A stretch of DNA of 64,000 nucleotides from Gossypium raimondii (taxonomy: Eukaryota; Streptophyta; Magnoliopsida; Malvales; Malvaceae), in assembly GCF_025698545.1 (NCBI RefSeq), contig NC_068565.1, positions 1,178,001 through 1,242,000 on the forward strand, read 5' to 3'. Positions 11,563 to 22,948 of the stretch are shown piece after piece (positions within the stretch are counted from its first letter, which is position 1; each line of letters begins with the position of its first letter). A program made the position numbers and the translations under genes. The notes under the pieces are model-generated. The model was given only the letters and a program-made list of their open reading frames with translations. It was not told the DNA's origin and ran no database searches.

Positions 11563-12440
11563 CATAAATAAATCAAAATAAAGAAAACCTCAAAAAATCC
11601 ATTGCCTTTCATTATATTTCTAATTCACTTTACTGCTTATATTTCTTTCCCTTGAGATTAACCTTCTGTTCTTCCAATTTGATACTCTGTTCTTCCCAGT
11701 TTTTTTTCTTTTTCTGTGCTCTGTTTATTTTCCGGGGAAAGTTGAAAATTTTCTTTCCATTTCAGTTAGAAAATTGATCTCGTTGAAAAGACCTAAGCGT
11801 TTGAAATCATGGGTTTTTGTTGAAACCAAGAAATCTTTTAAATTTCCCTGCCTTCGATCATAAAAAGTAAGAAAAAAGAAAAATTTCCCTCATTTTCTCT
11901 CGTTTTCTCGGGCTTTCTTTTGTTTTCGTTTCTTAACTTGGGCTTGAAATTACTGTGTTTTGAAAGGTAAAGATCCACTATTTGTTTCTTCATCGTCGAT
12001 CACAACAGAGCAAGACTCGAAGTTTTCTTTCTAAAAAAACGTGTTTAATTGAATCCCCTTTTAGTTTTCGTTTCTCGTTTTTCCTTAAAATTTTCCCGAG
12101 AAAAGTGTAATCTTCAAAATCCAGCAGGGACCGAAAAAATAGTTTGAATTAAAAAAAGGTTGTCAACTTACAAACAAGATTCTTCATTTTCTCTCTTCAG
12201 TTTTTCCCTTTTTCCCCTTAAATTTTGTTGTCCAAACGTCAAAAATTAGGAATTTTCTCGTCAAAATTCACATTACCTAAAATCACGTCAATCTCGCTCT
12301 GCTCTTTTTCTCCCTTTGATTTCTTCTACTGTTCATCAACACCAAGTTAAAAAAAAAAAACCAAAAAACCGAAAAAACAACACCACCAAACTCCCTGTGC
12401 TTTTTCTTGTCGTGTCTCTGTCTTTCTTGTCCAAAAAACC

Positions 12441-14084
12441 ATGATTTTGGACTCTGTTGCAAAGCAATCCAATCTCGATTGCTTCCTTCAATGCACAACT
12501 CCCACTGTTAGATCTCAACTCCTCCCTAAGGTAAACTAAATTCAGTGTGTTTTTATTCTTTTTTTCGAACATATTTGCTTATTTTTTTTTAATTACAGAG
12601 TGAATTTGGGAGCTTGAATCGATTATGGCATCCATGGGAAAGAGAAAACGTTGAATATTTCACATTAAATGATTTATGGGATTGTTATGATGAATGGAGT
12701 GCTTATGGTGCTGGTGTTCCTATTGTCTTAAACGACAATGAAACCTTGGTTCAATATTATGTTCCTTATTTGTCTGCAATTCAAATCTTTACAAGCAATT
12801 TAAGGTAATAAAAATGCCAGATTTGTCTCTTATTTTCTTTTTCTTTGTCTTTTTGATGTGTTAGTTTGAGCAAAAATGGTGTTTTGTTTGTTGCAGGGAA
12901 GAGATAGAATCTGGTGATGGTGATTGTTTTAGTGATTCATGGAGTACTGATGAGAGTGAAAGTGATAAATTGTGGCGGTGGGATGGTTGTTGCTCCTCCG
13001 AGGATGGTGGTTCCGATCAAGATAGTGTTTGTCATTTGAATAATCGTTTGGGGTACCTTTACTTTCAATATTTCGAGACATCGACACCTTACGGACGAGT
13101 TCCACTCATGGATAAGGTATCTGAAAATTTGAAAACTGATTCGAATTGTAGTATTTGATTTAGTTTTATTTGAATCGAATTGAATTATAATACGAGTATG
13201 TTTGATATAGAATCGAGTTGAGATCATTGCTTTATAGCGTACGAAAAGCATTGGTAGATTCCATTTGACACTTTCTTTTTGTTGTTAGATTAATGGATTA
13301 TCTCGAAGTTACCCTGGTTTAATGTCGTTGAGGAGCATCGATCTTTCTCCGGCTAGTTGGATGGCAGTTTCTTGGTATATATCGAACTTTATGATTCTTA
13401 TCTATGTTGTTTGAATTCTTCATTTAGAAAAAAAGGTTATATGTGTCGGGATTCAAATCTCAAAACCCTAAACACCCTTTATGAACCTAGTAGACTTCGA
13501 CTTTTCATTTGCATCGTTTTCTTAGTTATGGAGATATGATCCTTTGAAGATCCTCTAAATACATAGAATAACTTCAAAAACTTGAATATACCTGTGTCGG
13601 AAATGTACTCGTAATTAACATCGGGTTACGGTTATTCTTTGCTTGTTAGGTACCCGATTTATCATATTCCAATGGGAAGGACTATAAAGGACTTGTCCAC
13701 ATGCTTCCTCACGTATCATACTCTATCTTCTTCTTTCCAAGGTAACTTTTCACTCCATATACATATAGATGTGTGTGTGTGTGTATGTATATGTGCTTGT
13801 TTAGTGATATTCTTTATTCTTGGTTGATTTTAGAAATCGATCCCGAGGATGATATCAAGCTAGCCGAAAAGAATCAAAAGGAAAAAGAGGGCAACATCTC
13901 TCTTCCGCCGTTTGGGTTAGCAACTTACAAGATGCAAGGGGACGTGTGGTTGTCCTCCTCCAGTTGTGGAGGAGGGGACCAAGAAAGGCTATTGTCACTT
14001 TTGAGTGTTGCCGATTCGTGGCTAAAGCAACTAAGCGTTCAACACCATGACTTCAACTATTTCTCGGGTATTCGACGTGGCTAA
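12441..14084 (+). CDS. DUF789 family protein
   Basis: The six-exon model is 12441-12530, 12599-12804, 12897-13116, 13289-13374, 13650-13741 and 13834-14084. All introns are GT-AG and phases agree throughout, giving 314 residues. The start is the ATG opening MILDSVAKQSNLDCF, preceded by a pyrimidine-rich leader. Family features visible are the N-terminal SNLDCFLQCTTP, LWHPWERENVEYFTLNDLWD, the VQYYVPYLSAIQIF segment, an acidic Ser/Asp-rich stretch in exon 3, LGYLYFQYFETSTPYGRVPL, a DLSPASWMAVSWYPIYHIPMGRT block across the exon 4/5 junction (the most conserved part), and a C-terminal LPPFGLATYKMQGDVW. The function of DUF789 proteins is unknown. No signal peptide or membrane segment is seen. It lies tail to tail with the ELMO gene, 2.4 kb apart. 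The family call is certain; the biological role is not. Confidence 0.93.
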
Positions 14085-15654
14085 AAAAGCCCTCTACATC
14101 CCTAATAAACATGGAAAAAAGTTCACTCATCACTCATTTATCATCAAAAGCCGAAAAAAAAGGAGGAAAAAAAAGAAAGTAACATTTTGGTTTTTTTAGA
14201 AGCTTTAGTTATGGGGATGCTTTTGAGCACTTGTTAGAAAACCCCGTTTTTAGGCCATGTTTGTAGTAGATGTTTTCTTTTCAAGTTTGTGGGCTTTTGT
14301 TGTAAAGAAATGGGTGAGATTTGAGACTTAGTGTGAGGCTCTTTTAAGCTTTTGAACCTTTTTTTTTTCTGGACTGTATGATATGTTCTCTGTTAACCTT
14401 AGTATAAAGCTAATGAAAATGTTCTCAATAGTTTTTCCACAATTTCTTTATAGCAAAATACCGATTTCTTTTTTGTTGATTTGTGGTTATGTTGTAATAA
14501 TATGGAGGAAATGGGTTTGAAGAAATAAACTGGATTGGGGTTGCGATGGTGCAGGGGTGGAGCTCTCGCGGTATGGACCATACATCTCAAGTTTAATCTG
14601 TATGGAACTATTCTTTTTCTATTTGACTTTTATTAGAACAGGGTTTTTTAACCCTTAAATAGATATCGAAATTTTTGTATCATTAGTGAATTTCTCTTTT
14701 TTTGCCCGCGGTGAATTAACCCTTCGAACCAAGTCGGAACCAAGTCTGAAGCGCATTATCCTCCTATTTAAAAGTTGAGGAAAAATTACGGATAGTTCTA
14801 GACATTATATAAAATAAAATAAATAAGAACTTAAAAAAATATTACTTGACTTGAAAGGTTAGAATAGGATAGATTACAAGGTTGCACCTACCCATGTTTT
14901 TTATGAAGGCAGGTTAATTGGCTACCCAAATTCAATGAATTAACAATGTAATGAACATGTTTCATGTTTTATAATTTATGAGAGTCTAAAGTTGATTTTA
15001 AGACATTCCATCTTAAACATGTTTTTTTTTTAATTTTAAATTTATTTTATTTTGAAAGATCTTAAGACATGTTGTAGCATCATAAGATTGAGTTTTTTTA
15101 ATTTTTAATTGCTCATTTTAATTATATTTCACACGAGATTCAAGCTAAAAGTTCAGTACTCAATTTAAAAATTGAACTATAATTTACGTATATGATGAAA
15201 TTATCCCTTTTAAAAGAATTGAATTTTGTCAATTTAGTATAATAACAACTTTAATCTTCAATATTTATACATTATGTCAATTTAGTCTTAATTCTAAAAA
15301 ATGAACCTCAACAATTACACATGTAATTTGGTCCTTTTTTTTTTTACATTTTGCTTTTCTTTGTGACATTTTCATCTAAAAGTCAAAACAAATTATTAGC
15401 TAAATTTGATTGAAAATATACAAAATAAAAAATAAAACACAAAAAATCCAAGTAATAATTTTAATCTTTTCTCATCCTTTTAAAATTAACACTCAATGTT
15501 ACAAAGAAAAGAAAAACAAAGCTACAAAAAGAGACCAGATTACATAATGTGTAAATATTGCGGGTTATTTTTTTAGCGTCAAGACTAAATTAACATAATT
15601 TATAAATATTGAGAGTTAAAATTACTATTATACCAATTTCAAAAGCTACCATCT
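14085..15654. other. 3' UTR of the DUF789 gene, then repeat remnants
   Basis: The first 350 bases are the likely 3' UTR, with AATAAA-like words near 14103. After that come a partial SINE (14740-14815) and AT-rich remnants of 'gtcaatttagt' type repeats. No gene is seen. Confidence 0.45.
14740..14815 (+). mobile_element. Truncated SINE, family 1
   Basis: It carries the family-specific segment TGAAGCGCATTATCCTCC followed by TATTTAAAAGTTGAGG and TAGTTCTAGACATT. The promoter half is missing. Confidence 0.55.
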
Positions 15655-15871
15655 TTACTCGTCGGTGATAAAAAAGACAAAATTGAACAATTAGATGACC
15701 CAAAAAATATTTGCTAACAAGATGACCAAAATTTTTTTTTACTAATAGCTGGATAACCTCTTTACCTGTCGATGATCAAAAAAGACAGAATTGAACAGTT
15801 AGATGACCAAAAAAATATTTACTAACTAGATGACCAAAATTTTTTTTTACTAATAACTGGAAAACTATTAC
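15655..15871. repeat. Two-copy tandem duplication (about 108 bp)
   Basis: Segments 15655-15762 and 15761-15871 share GTCGGTGAT/GTCGATGAT, AAAAAGACA, TTGAACA(A/G)TTAGATGACC and GATGACCAAAATTTTTTTTT, with scattered differences. It is noncoding. Confidence 0.75.
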
Positions 15872-16453
15872 GGTATTTTACCTTATGTAACTTTTAACAA
15901 TAGTTACTTGGATTAATTTATTAATTTTCGTAAAATATAAGGACCAAATTCAGGACTAATTTTTCAATTTATGTAAAGGAAAGAAATGAAATTCAAAATT
16001 AAACCTTAAAAGGGCACGAAAGCAAACAAAATCTACATAACATCTTAAACTTCATCATAACACACAAAAAAGAAATTATATGAACACTACACGAATTTAC
16101 GATTTACCTAATTTTTCTTATTAAAAATCACTTTAAATCCCATATCTCAATTGGCAAATAAATAACAGCTTCAATGAATTTGTTTTAAAAATATATATGT
16201 ATAAAATAAGTAAAAATGGCAAATTATTTGTGTAACTTGAGACCATTACTATCCTAGGTTGATTGTTGAAGGGATGCCTTCAAGGCCTTATCGGTTTAAG
16301 CTCCGGTGGTGTCCGATATAGGGTACGAATCTCAGTCGGAAAACGAGCCCTAGGATAAGAATAACATATATTTTCAAGTCAATTACTAGCCGTTAGATTT
16401 GAAACATCCCCGTGTCATTCGGGTGACTTTGGCCTCTCCGGCCGAAGCCGGAG
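15872..16453. other. Intergenic sequence and 3' UTR of the ELMO gene
   Basis: AT-rich up to about 16240, then more balanced sequence (16240-16453) that is the likely 3' UTR of the minus-strand ELMO gene. No other gene is seen. Confidence 0.45.
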
Positions 16454-17869
16454 CTACTGGTATAACAAGCTGTATGCCGATAAATCCTGTATTCTGCGAA
16501 CATTATCCGAACACAGTTCTCTCTCCAGCTGCGAGCTCGTTGCTTGTAAAACCTTCTGCAGAAAAATGGATATTACATTCAAAGCAATGTATTCAGAGCT
16601 TTTTCCACCCGAAAAAGATATGTTTTTCCGGTATAACGGGAACGATATAACCTGAATAATGGTGGTTAACAAAGGGAATTCGGAAAATTTATCGAAACAT
16701 GAACATGGGGATGCGTACATTGAATTCCATGTAGGAAGCTCGCATCGCGAGCCACTGCGCATCGACCATTTCAAAAGCTGTACAATATAGTACATCGAAG
16801 GCTTCTTCGTCTTCTGCAATTTCATATATAATCACGAGATTGAATACACAGAACAATAATGCTCGATCGAAAATGACTGGAATCAACGGTTCCCTTACCT
16901 CCTAATAGTTTCACGAAATTGAATCCGGGGAGATTACTTGGTTTTTCTGCAAAAAAGGAGCATAGATTACGGAACGACTAAGGAATGTAACGGAACATGT
17001 CCACGAAAAATAGATAATATTTTCCGACGAACCTGAATATAAATCCAACATCTGAATCAACATAAAAGATATATTGATGCCGGCAACGGCGAAAGGGTAT
17101 TCCCAAGTTGCTCGAGTTCCGTCTTGTTTAAGTAAAACCCTACGGAAAGATGCCTTCATTTTGTGTTTTTATTAGTATATAATCCGATTCTCCTGCGGAA
17201 ATCTAAACACATAACAAAGAAGAGACACGGAAGGATTACCGGATATGTTCGGCCGTAAAACAGCAAGTTTTCCAGTGAGATAAAACCACAAGCCCTAAGG
17301 GGAGAAGTTTTCACTTTTAGATAACATAAAATTTAGATATCAAATATGCAAATTCGGAAAGAATCGAATCGAATCGAAAGAATCGTACCGAAAATCAGTG
17401 GACGGATTAGGGCCTTGCCATCCCATTTCTTTCCACTGTTCCGAGACCAATCCTTTTAGAGCAACATTAGGAAATGCAATGTGCCACAATTCTTTGAGAG
17501 CTTCCTGTTACACCGAAAAATTTATACGATATTAAAGCAAACTACACGAAAGCGTAACTATTTAAGCTTTTTAAATGAAGTACCTGATGATCAGGACGAG
17601 TCTCATCGAAAGGTATTTGTATTCGTTTTTGAAGCTTTTGAAGTCTTTGTTCCTATTGAGAAATTAAAGAAACTAAATGTATACACACGTACATGTATAT
17701 ATATATATATATAAGTAGCAAACGTATATTATCGAAGTCAGTCCAAGTATTTCGAGTGAACATTCGAGATTACCTGAATAGGTGTCAAAGGGTAGTCGAG
17801 AAACTTGTCGCTACGCTTATTGCTTAACCGATTAAGAACCCCTCCTATCCACGATCGTGATCCAGCCAT
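16454..17869 (-). CDS. ELMO/CED-12 domain protein
   Basis: The eight coding exons, in transcript order, are 17869-17774, 17652-17584, 17504-17389, 17294-17240, 17153-17033, 16946-16899, 16813-16719 and 16555-16454. All junctions are GT-AG and in phase, giving 233 residues. The start MAGSRSWIGGVLNRLS sits 11 bases after a splice acceptor (TTGCAG), so the leader is in a separate exon. Conserved plant ELMO blocks are RIQIPFDETRPDHQ, ELWHIAFPNVALKGL, SEQWKEMGWQGPNPSTDFR, SLENLLFYGRTYP, GTRATWEYPFAVAGINISFM, EAFDVLYCTAFEMVDAQWLA and the C-terminal ELCSDNVRRIQDLSAYSLLY. Animal ELMO proteins act with DOCK-type guanine exchange factors on Rac. Plant members are small, single-domain and poorly characterised. 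Length fits the shorter plant members. The first codons of exon 4 give R-A-C-G-F where I recall Gly in relatives. Confidence 0.93.
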
Positions 17870-17880
17870 AGAATTAGCTG

Positions 17881-19238
17881 CAACAACAAAAAGATCGATC
17901 AGAAATATTCAGAAATGGCAATGATCTATCGGTATAAAAGCCTATTCAACCGGTTTCCACGAGACATCAAGGTTTACCATTGTTTTCCCTGTGCTTCGCT
18001 ACATATGGTATATATTTAAACATCTTGAACAAACTTATGTTTTAAAACAAACATACAAAGGCAATCAAGATCCTCGTAATTCCCCAACTCTAAAGAGGAA
18101 TGCCGAAAAAGAAGACAAGAACTCATCAAGAAATTCGACTTACTAAAAATCGTGAGTCAACCGTTATATGGTCATGAGTCGAACCGTATGTCCATTTCAA
18201 CTCATACGATGTCGGTAAACTTCGTCCACATCAACCTACATGCAGATTTTCACCCCATCATTCAGTACTAAATAGTTTGCTTACAATAAAAATCCAATCC
18301 ACCAATTTTTTCCATTTTAAAGATCCTAATCCAATCATTATCGTTGCCATCAAAATTTGTCAACTATACAATTTATTTTCCACCAATCGTATGCTACATC
18401 ATATGAGGATAGGATAGCCTAACTAATATGTTCGACAGATTTTAAAGGAAAATATTAACAATGCTATGATTGGTCTGTGATTTTTAAATCGAAGAATTAA
18501 GTTTAAAGACTAAACTTCAAAATTTGTCAAAATACAGGGATAAACAGGATATTTTAACCTAATATTTATTATGATCAGCTGATTCAATTGAAAGATTACA
18601 ATTTACAAAAGAAAAGCAAACACAGATTAAGCTAACAGGTACCATTCAATTAAATTGCCTTGCAATGACAACAATTGATCAAATTAGAGATTTACATGCA
18701 TACATACAAAATTAAAATTTTCACATTATTTTGAACCAAAAGAAGGATTGAAGATAATGAGTAACAAATGAAACAATCAAATAACAACACAAAATACAAA
18801 TATACCTAGGGAAAAAAAAAGGAAAGAAAGGAATTTTTGGATTTGTTATTCCGTTAATGACTCAATTATTAGCCTATTTCCATTTCGATTACTAAACTAT
18901 AAAAATTTTCGATTTCATTGAGTTTTACATCGTTTCGTTTTAGCTATTCCGTGATATGATCTGTTTCTAATCGGTATAATAATATATTTAATCCTAAATA
19001 CTTCTACATTATATCAATTCAATTCTAATTCTAAATAATTCAATAAATAATTCAACAAAAAGAAAGATCGAAGAAATGAGTAAACAAATGAATCAATCCA
19101 ATAAGAACACAAAATACAAAGATACCCAAAAAAAAAGGAAATTTTTTTTTGCAACCCCGAAAAGAAAATGTAATTGCATTAAGGGAAAATTAATAAAGAT
19201 GAAAACTTTGAAAAAAAAAAAAAAGGGTATGTATATAC
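17881..19238 (-). other. Probable intron in the 5' leader of the ELMO gene
   Basis: The acceptor GTTGTTGCAG lies just before the coding start exon. A good donor, CACCAG|GTATATAC, lies at 19239/19238. A second donor-like site near 18805 (CCTAG|GTATATT) could define an extra leader exon. The stretch otherwise holds AT-rich noncoding sequence. Confidence 0.4.
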
Positions 19239-19239
19239 C

Positions 19240-20210
19240 TGGTGTTATTGCATGTGTTGGGGAATAAAAGTTGGTACCTTGAAAGGCCTAGTTGAAGAAA
19301 AGGAGGGAAAGTAAGAGATAGGGAAGGTGAACAATGACAGCATGTTTTTTTATTTTCGTTGGGTGGAATTTTTTTTTGCATAAAGAGAAAAAAAATAACA
19401 AAAATTTGGGTCGTTGAGGGATGGAGTTGGGAATTTGTTGTTTTTGTCTGTCCTGATGTGGCAATTTTAAGCCATTCTGTTCCCTGATTACTTGCCTTCA
19501 TCGTAGCACTCGGGTCGGGTACCATATACAGCCTGCGGCAAGCCTACATGGATCGTATGAGACCCGACTATATCATATAATATGAGATATGGCAACATTT
19601 AGCCCTGAACTTTCAGATTTTTTTCAATTTGGTCTTTGAACTTGACAGCTTTGCAATTTCAGAATGTCGCGTCATCACACAAAACAAAATTGAGAAAACT
19701 TATCAAGTTCTGAGACTAACGTGGATCAAAAAAAAATTTTAGACGTTAAACAAAATTGTAGCTTAAAAACTTCGAACAATTACATTTAATTTAATTTGAT
19801 TTCGTCAATTAGATACGTTGTTCAAGTTTTTAAGCTTCAACGGTCAGGTGAACATGTTATGTCGTATTTTGCTAAAATTTCTAAAATTTAAAGACTATTA
19901 TACTCATTTTAGAAGTATAAGGATTAAAATCTACTCCATAAAAATGCAAGAATTAATAAAATTATTCCTTAATGCTTTAAGAGTAGGATCAGTGATCGAA
20001 CTAGACCACTAATTTTTAGTTCAATGGATTTGATTAATTTAACCCGATCCAATGATAATTAATTAATTAATATTAATTAAAAATCATGAAAATTAACTTA
20101 TAATGCATAAAAGAAAAAAAATATAAATAAACGTTATTGGTTGCAACTAAATTTACGTTACAAGGTAATTATTGCAACTAAAAAAACCTAAATTTATAGT
20201 ACACACAAAA
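19240..20210. other. Likely ELMO leader exon and upstream region, then repeats
   Basis: About 19240-19520 is purine/pyrimidine-biased leader or promoter sequence. From 19590 to 19800 there are words such as TTTGGTCTTTGAACTTGACA typical of inverted-repeat MITE arms. No further gene is seen. Confidence 0.35.
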
Positions 20211-20212
20211 AA

Positions 20213-20447
20213 GTAAACTACATCGAAAGTCACTAAACTATTAGTAAGTTTACATTTTGGTCATTCAATTTTAGAAAGTTACAAAATGATTACTGAACTC
20301 TCGAAAGTTTTCATTGAAGTCACTGGGCTGTTAAAATCAGTGTTGTATGACCTTATAATAGTTCATAGACTATTTTGTAACTTTTTAAAATTAAGTGAAT
20401 AAAACGTGAACTTACTAATAGTTTACTGATCTTGGTGTAATTTACCC
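20213..20447. mobile_element. MITE of the GGGTAAATTAC family (B), short copy
   Basis: The left arm has GTCACTAAACTATTAGTAAG and the right arm has its complement, CTTACTAATAGTTTACTGAT, ending GTAATTTACCC. The 235-bp copy is nearly all arm and could fold into one long hairpin. It lies 28 bases past the stop codon of the EPF1 gene and so may be in its 3' UTR. Confidence 0.65.
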
Positions 20448-20474
20448 AAAGAAAAACAGATGATCTAAGCAATT

Positions 20475-20900
20475 TCATGGAACAGGATAAGACTTATGGT
20501 TGCACATGCACTTGTAAGCCATGGGACATGTTTCAGCCTCTTCCAATGAAGAACACACAAAGCTCACTATAACTAGTAGGCACGGCGTGCACGACATGCA
20601 CGCGTGCGAGCAATCCGGCAAGCTTGATCCGGAGATCTTCAACGTGTCGGCTCGTTTTCGTTGCGGCAACGACCTTGTTTCCCAGTTCGAATCAACAAGT
20701 TTATTACTAACCATTTTCGCCCCTAACATTGACCCTTGTCTTGTGCTTGGCCGAGAGTCGTGCTCCTCGTAATGTTTGTTATGATCTCCGTGTGGCGGCG
20801 CCTTTACGTGCCTTGCGGACGCCATAACCGGAATGTAGCAGAAGAGAATAATGGCGATGGCAGCGATGGTAACAGCAGGTATTTTCATGGCTTCTTTCAT
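20475..20900 (-). CDS. EPF1: EPIDERMAL PATTERNING FACTOR 1-type secreted peptide precursor
   Basis: A single open frame of 141 residues. Residues 1-29 form a signal peptide (hydrophobic AVTIAAIAIILFCYI core, then MASA). A variable propeptide follows. QRKR at 80-83 is a basic site just before the mature peptide, in the same place as the basic run I recall before RPDT in Arabidopsis EPF1. The mature part has the family's eight cysteines (97, 101, 104, 107, 116, 125, 131, 133). SFVC and the C-terminal EEAETCPMAYKCMCNHKSYP identify EPF1 rather than EPF2 or EPFL members. Known EPF1 is a secreted negative regulator of stomatal spacing, perceived by ERECTA-family receptors and TMM. Odd points are Met102, where I recall Gly, and Leu108, where I recall Arg. 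The start could also be Met5. The ERF gene lies 11.4 kb away, divergently oriented. Confidence 0.9.
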   Translation of the reverse strand: MKEAMKIPAVTIAAIAIILFCYIPVMASARHVKAPPHGDHNKHYEEHDSRPSTRQGSMLGAKMVSNKLVDSNWETRSLPQRKRADTLKISGSSLPDCSHACMSCTPCLLVIVSFVCSSLEEAETCPMAYKCMCNHKSYPVP

Positions 20901-20950
20901 GTGGTATTATAGATGAAGTGGTGATGGAAAATAGTGAAAGTGGATGAACA

Positions 20951-20959
20951 TATTTAAAG
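20951..20959 (-). promoter_or_regulatory. Likely TATA box of the EPF1 gene
   Basis: On the minus strand CCCTTTAAATATG lies about 50-60 bases before the start codon, giving a short leader of roughly 25-30 bases. Confidence 0.45.
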
Positions 20960-20960
20960 G

Positions 20961-21984
20961 GCGAGATGAGAAGAGCATTGATTAGGGGTGGCAAAAAAAT
21001 TCTCAAATTTGTTGGGTTTTGGTTCGCATCAGGATGGATTTTTAGGGGTAAAATGAGATATTCGTACTTCTAAGCTATCCGAGTTGAATTGAATTTTTTT
21101 TTAAATCATCTGGATTATTCTTTAGACGAACTCGAGTTATTGAGTAAGCCAAGTTTATCTTAATACTTAATTTGAGTAGTTTTTAGGTTTAATTGAGTTT
21201 ATTTATTTATATATATATATTTTTAATATTTTGATATTAAATTATTACTTTACTCGATAAATTTTGTATTATGGAACAAGCTTGAGCTTCAACTTGAATA
21301 TATAAATCATGTAAACAAGTTGAGCTCAAACTTAGATAACAATATTCGATTGAGGTTAAGCTGAGCTTCGACCAACGAATTTCAAATCAAGCTCGATTAC
21401 AACCCTAGTTAAGTCAAGGCAAGTTTATATAAAAATGCCATGATATATATTTTAATCAATTTTTTTTTTCAAGACAAGATCAAATAAACATTTTTTAGGG
21501 TTAAAGTCGAAATTAGGGGCTAAACTATTAAATTTTATTTAAGATGAGATGAATCTGAATATATTAGCACAAAAGTTAAGACGAGTTTAAATATATTAAT
21601 ACAAAAATCGAATCGAATTAAAGTAAATAAAATACTATTTCGTCCCGCCCCATTGACATCCTAGAGTATTGAAGCAAATCAGGCAAAAGAGTACGTAAAG
21701 AAAAGGGTCACATGAAAGAGGGTCAGTCCAATACTGAATTTCATAGCCAAATGCATATAACAATAAATGGATGATTGTGAGCATCTTGGGACTTCATTCA
21801 TTTTGGTGTAAGCTTATTAAATATTGCACCTAATAAATTCGGCACTGAGAGGGTCGGTCCAATATGTGATTGTCATCAATGTTTGTTGTTTATGGATTCA
21901 ATTGGGCACTAGATTTGGGCTTCATGGGATTGAGCCCAACCCAATGTAGACATTGATCCAAATCAAGAGATTAATGTGAAAAAG
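20961..21984. other. Gene-free stretch upstream of EPF1 with a CTCGAG-word repeat
   Basis: About 21060-21415 contains repeated ACTCGAGTT, GAGCTTCAAC and AAGCTCGATTAC words, a repeat family also seen near 35484, 47580, 55690 and 58806. The remainder is unrecognised AT-rich sequence. Confidence 0.4.
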
Positions 21985-22333
21985 GTTAAAATATGCCATA
22001 AGTCCTTATACTCTTCATTAATTTAAAATTTGGTCCCTATACTTTATTCTAGAGATTTAGTCCTTTTACTTTTCAGATTTCAAAATTCAGGTCCAACTTT
22101 CAACACTGTTAAATTTAAGTTCATTACAAGGTCATTTTTTTGTTACATTACTACCAAGTGAATATTTTTTTTTATTTCAAAATGTCACACCAAAAATTTA
22201 ATAAAAAAAATTTAATAATTGGACCTAAATTTTGAAATATGAAAGTGGAAAGACTAAATTCCTAAAAATAAAAGTACATGGATTAAATTCTAAATTTGTG
22301 AATAGTACAGAGACCTATGGCCTATTTTAATCG
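21985..22333. mobile_element. Inverted-repeat family C, copy 1
   Basis: The ends are GGTTAAAATATGCCATAAGT and, inverted, ACCTATGGCCTATTTTAATC. Long arms contain TTTAGTCCTTTTACTTTTCA and its complement. It is noncoding MITE-like sequence. Confidence 0.6.
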
Positions 22334-22369
22334 TGTAAAAAACATGGGTTAATTCTACAAGATGTTCCC

Positions 22370-22700
22370 GAACTATCCATAAGTTGTGAATTTTGTTTTA
22401 TGTTCTATGATTTGGTCATTTTTAATTTGTGTGCTTTTTCGAATTCTATAATTTCAATCAAGACCCAAATGGTAGTTGTTAGATTCGGTTAGTTAAATTA
22501 TAACGTTTCCAAAGTCTTATAAGGCAAACATATTATCACAAATGTATTATCATGTTGGTTTGTTATTTTCGTATAATACTCATGAAAATGTCATGACATT
22601 TTAGTTAATAGATTTAACAACTACCTTTAAGTAATGGCTAAAATTTCAAAATTCGAGAAATATGTGGACTAAAAATGACTAAATTTGAGGATACAAACTA
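22370..22700. repeat. Dispersed family A, copy 2
   Basis: It has the family centre AAACATATTATCACAAATGT and the flanking word CCATAAGTTGTGAATTTTG at the left arm. Confidence 0.55.
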
Positions 22701-22784
22701 ATTCGATAACCGGGGTGAATCTAGAAATTCTTTTAAGAGGGATCGGAGTTGAATTATAAATTTTTGAGAGATCAAAATATGATT

Positions 22785-22948
22785 TTTTTAATACACATTA
22801 AACATTTTTGTATACAAAATGCTTAAAACTACCCATAATCCATCTTAATCCTTAAATAGGAGGATAAACGCACTTCAGCATACTCAAACTTATATTTTCT
22901 TACACTAACAACAATCCTAATACCAACTGATCTAAGACTCAACCGAGA
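22785..22948 (-). mobile_element. SINE, family 1 (minus strand)
   Basis: Reading the minus strand gives GAGTCTTAGATCAGTTGGTA near the 5' end and the family's TATCCTCCTATTTAAGG-type segment further on. The B-box region is degraded. Confidence 0.55.
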
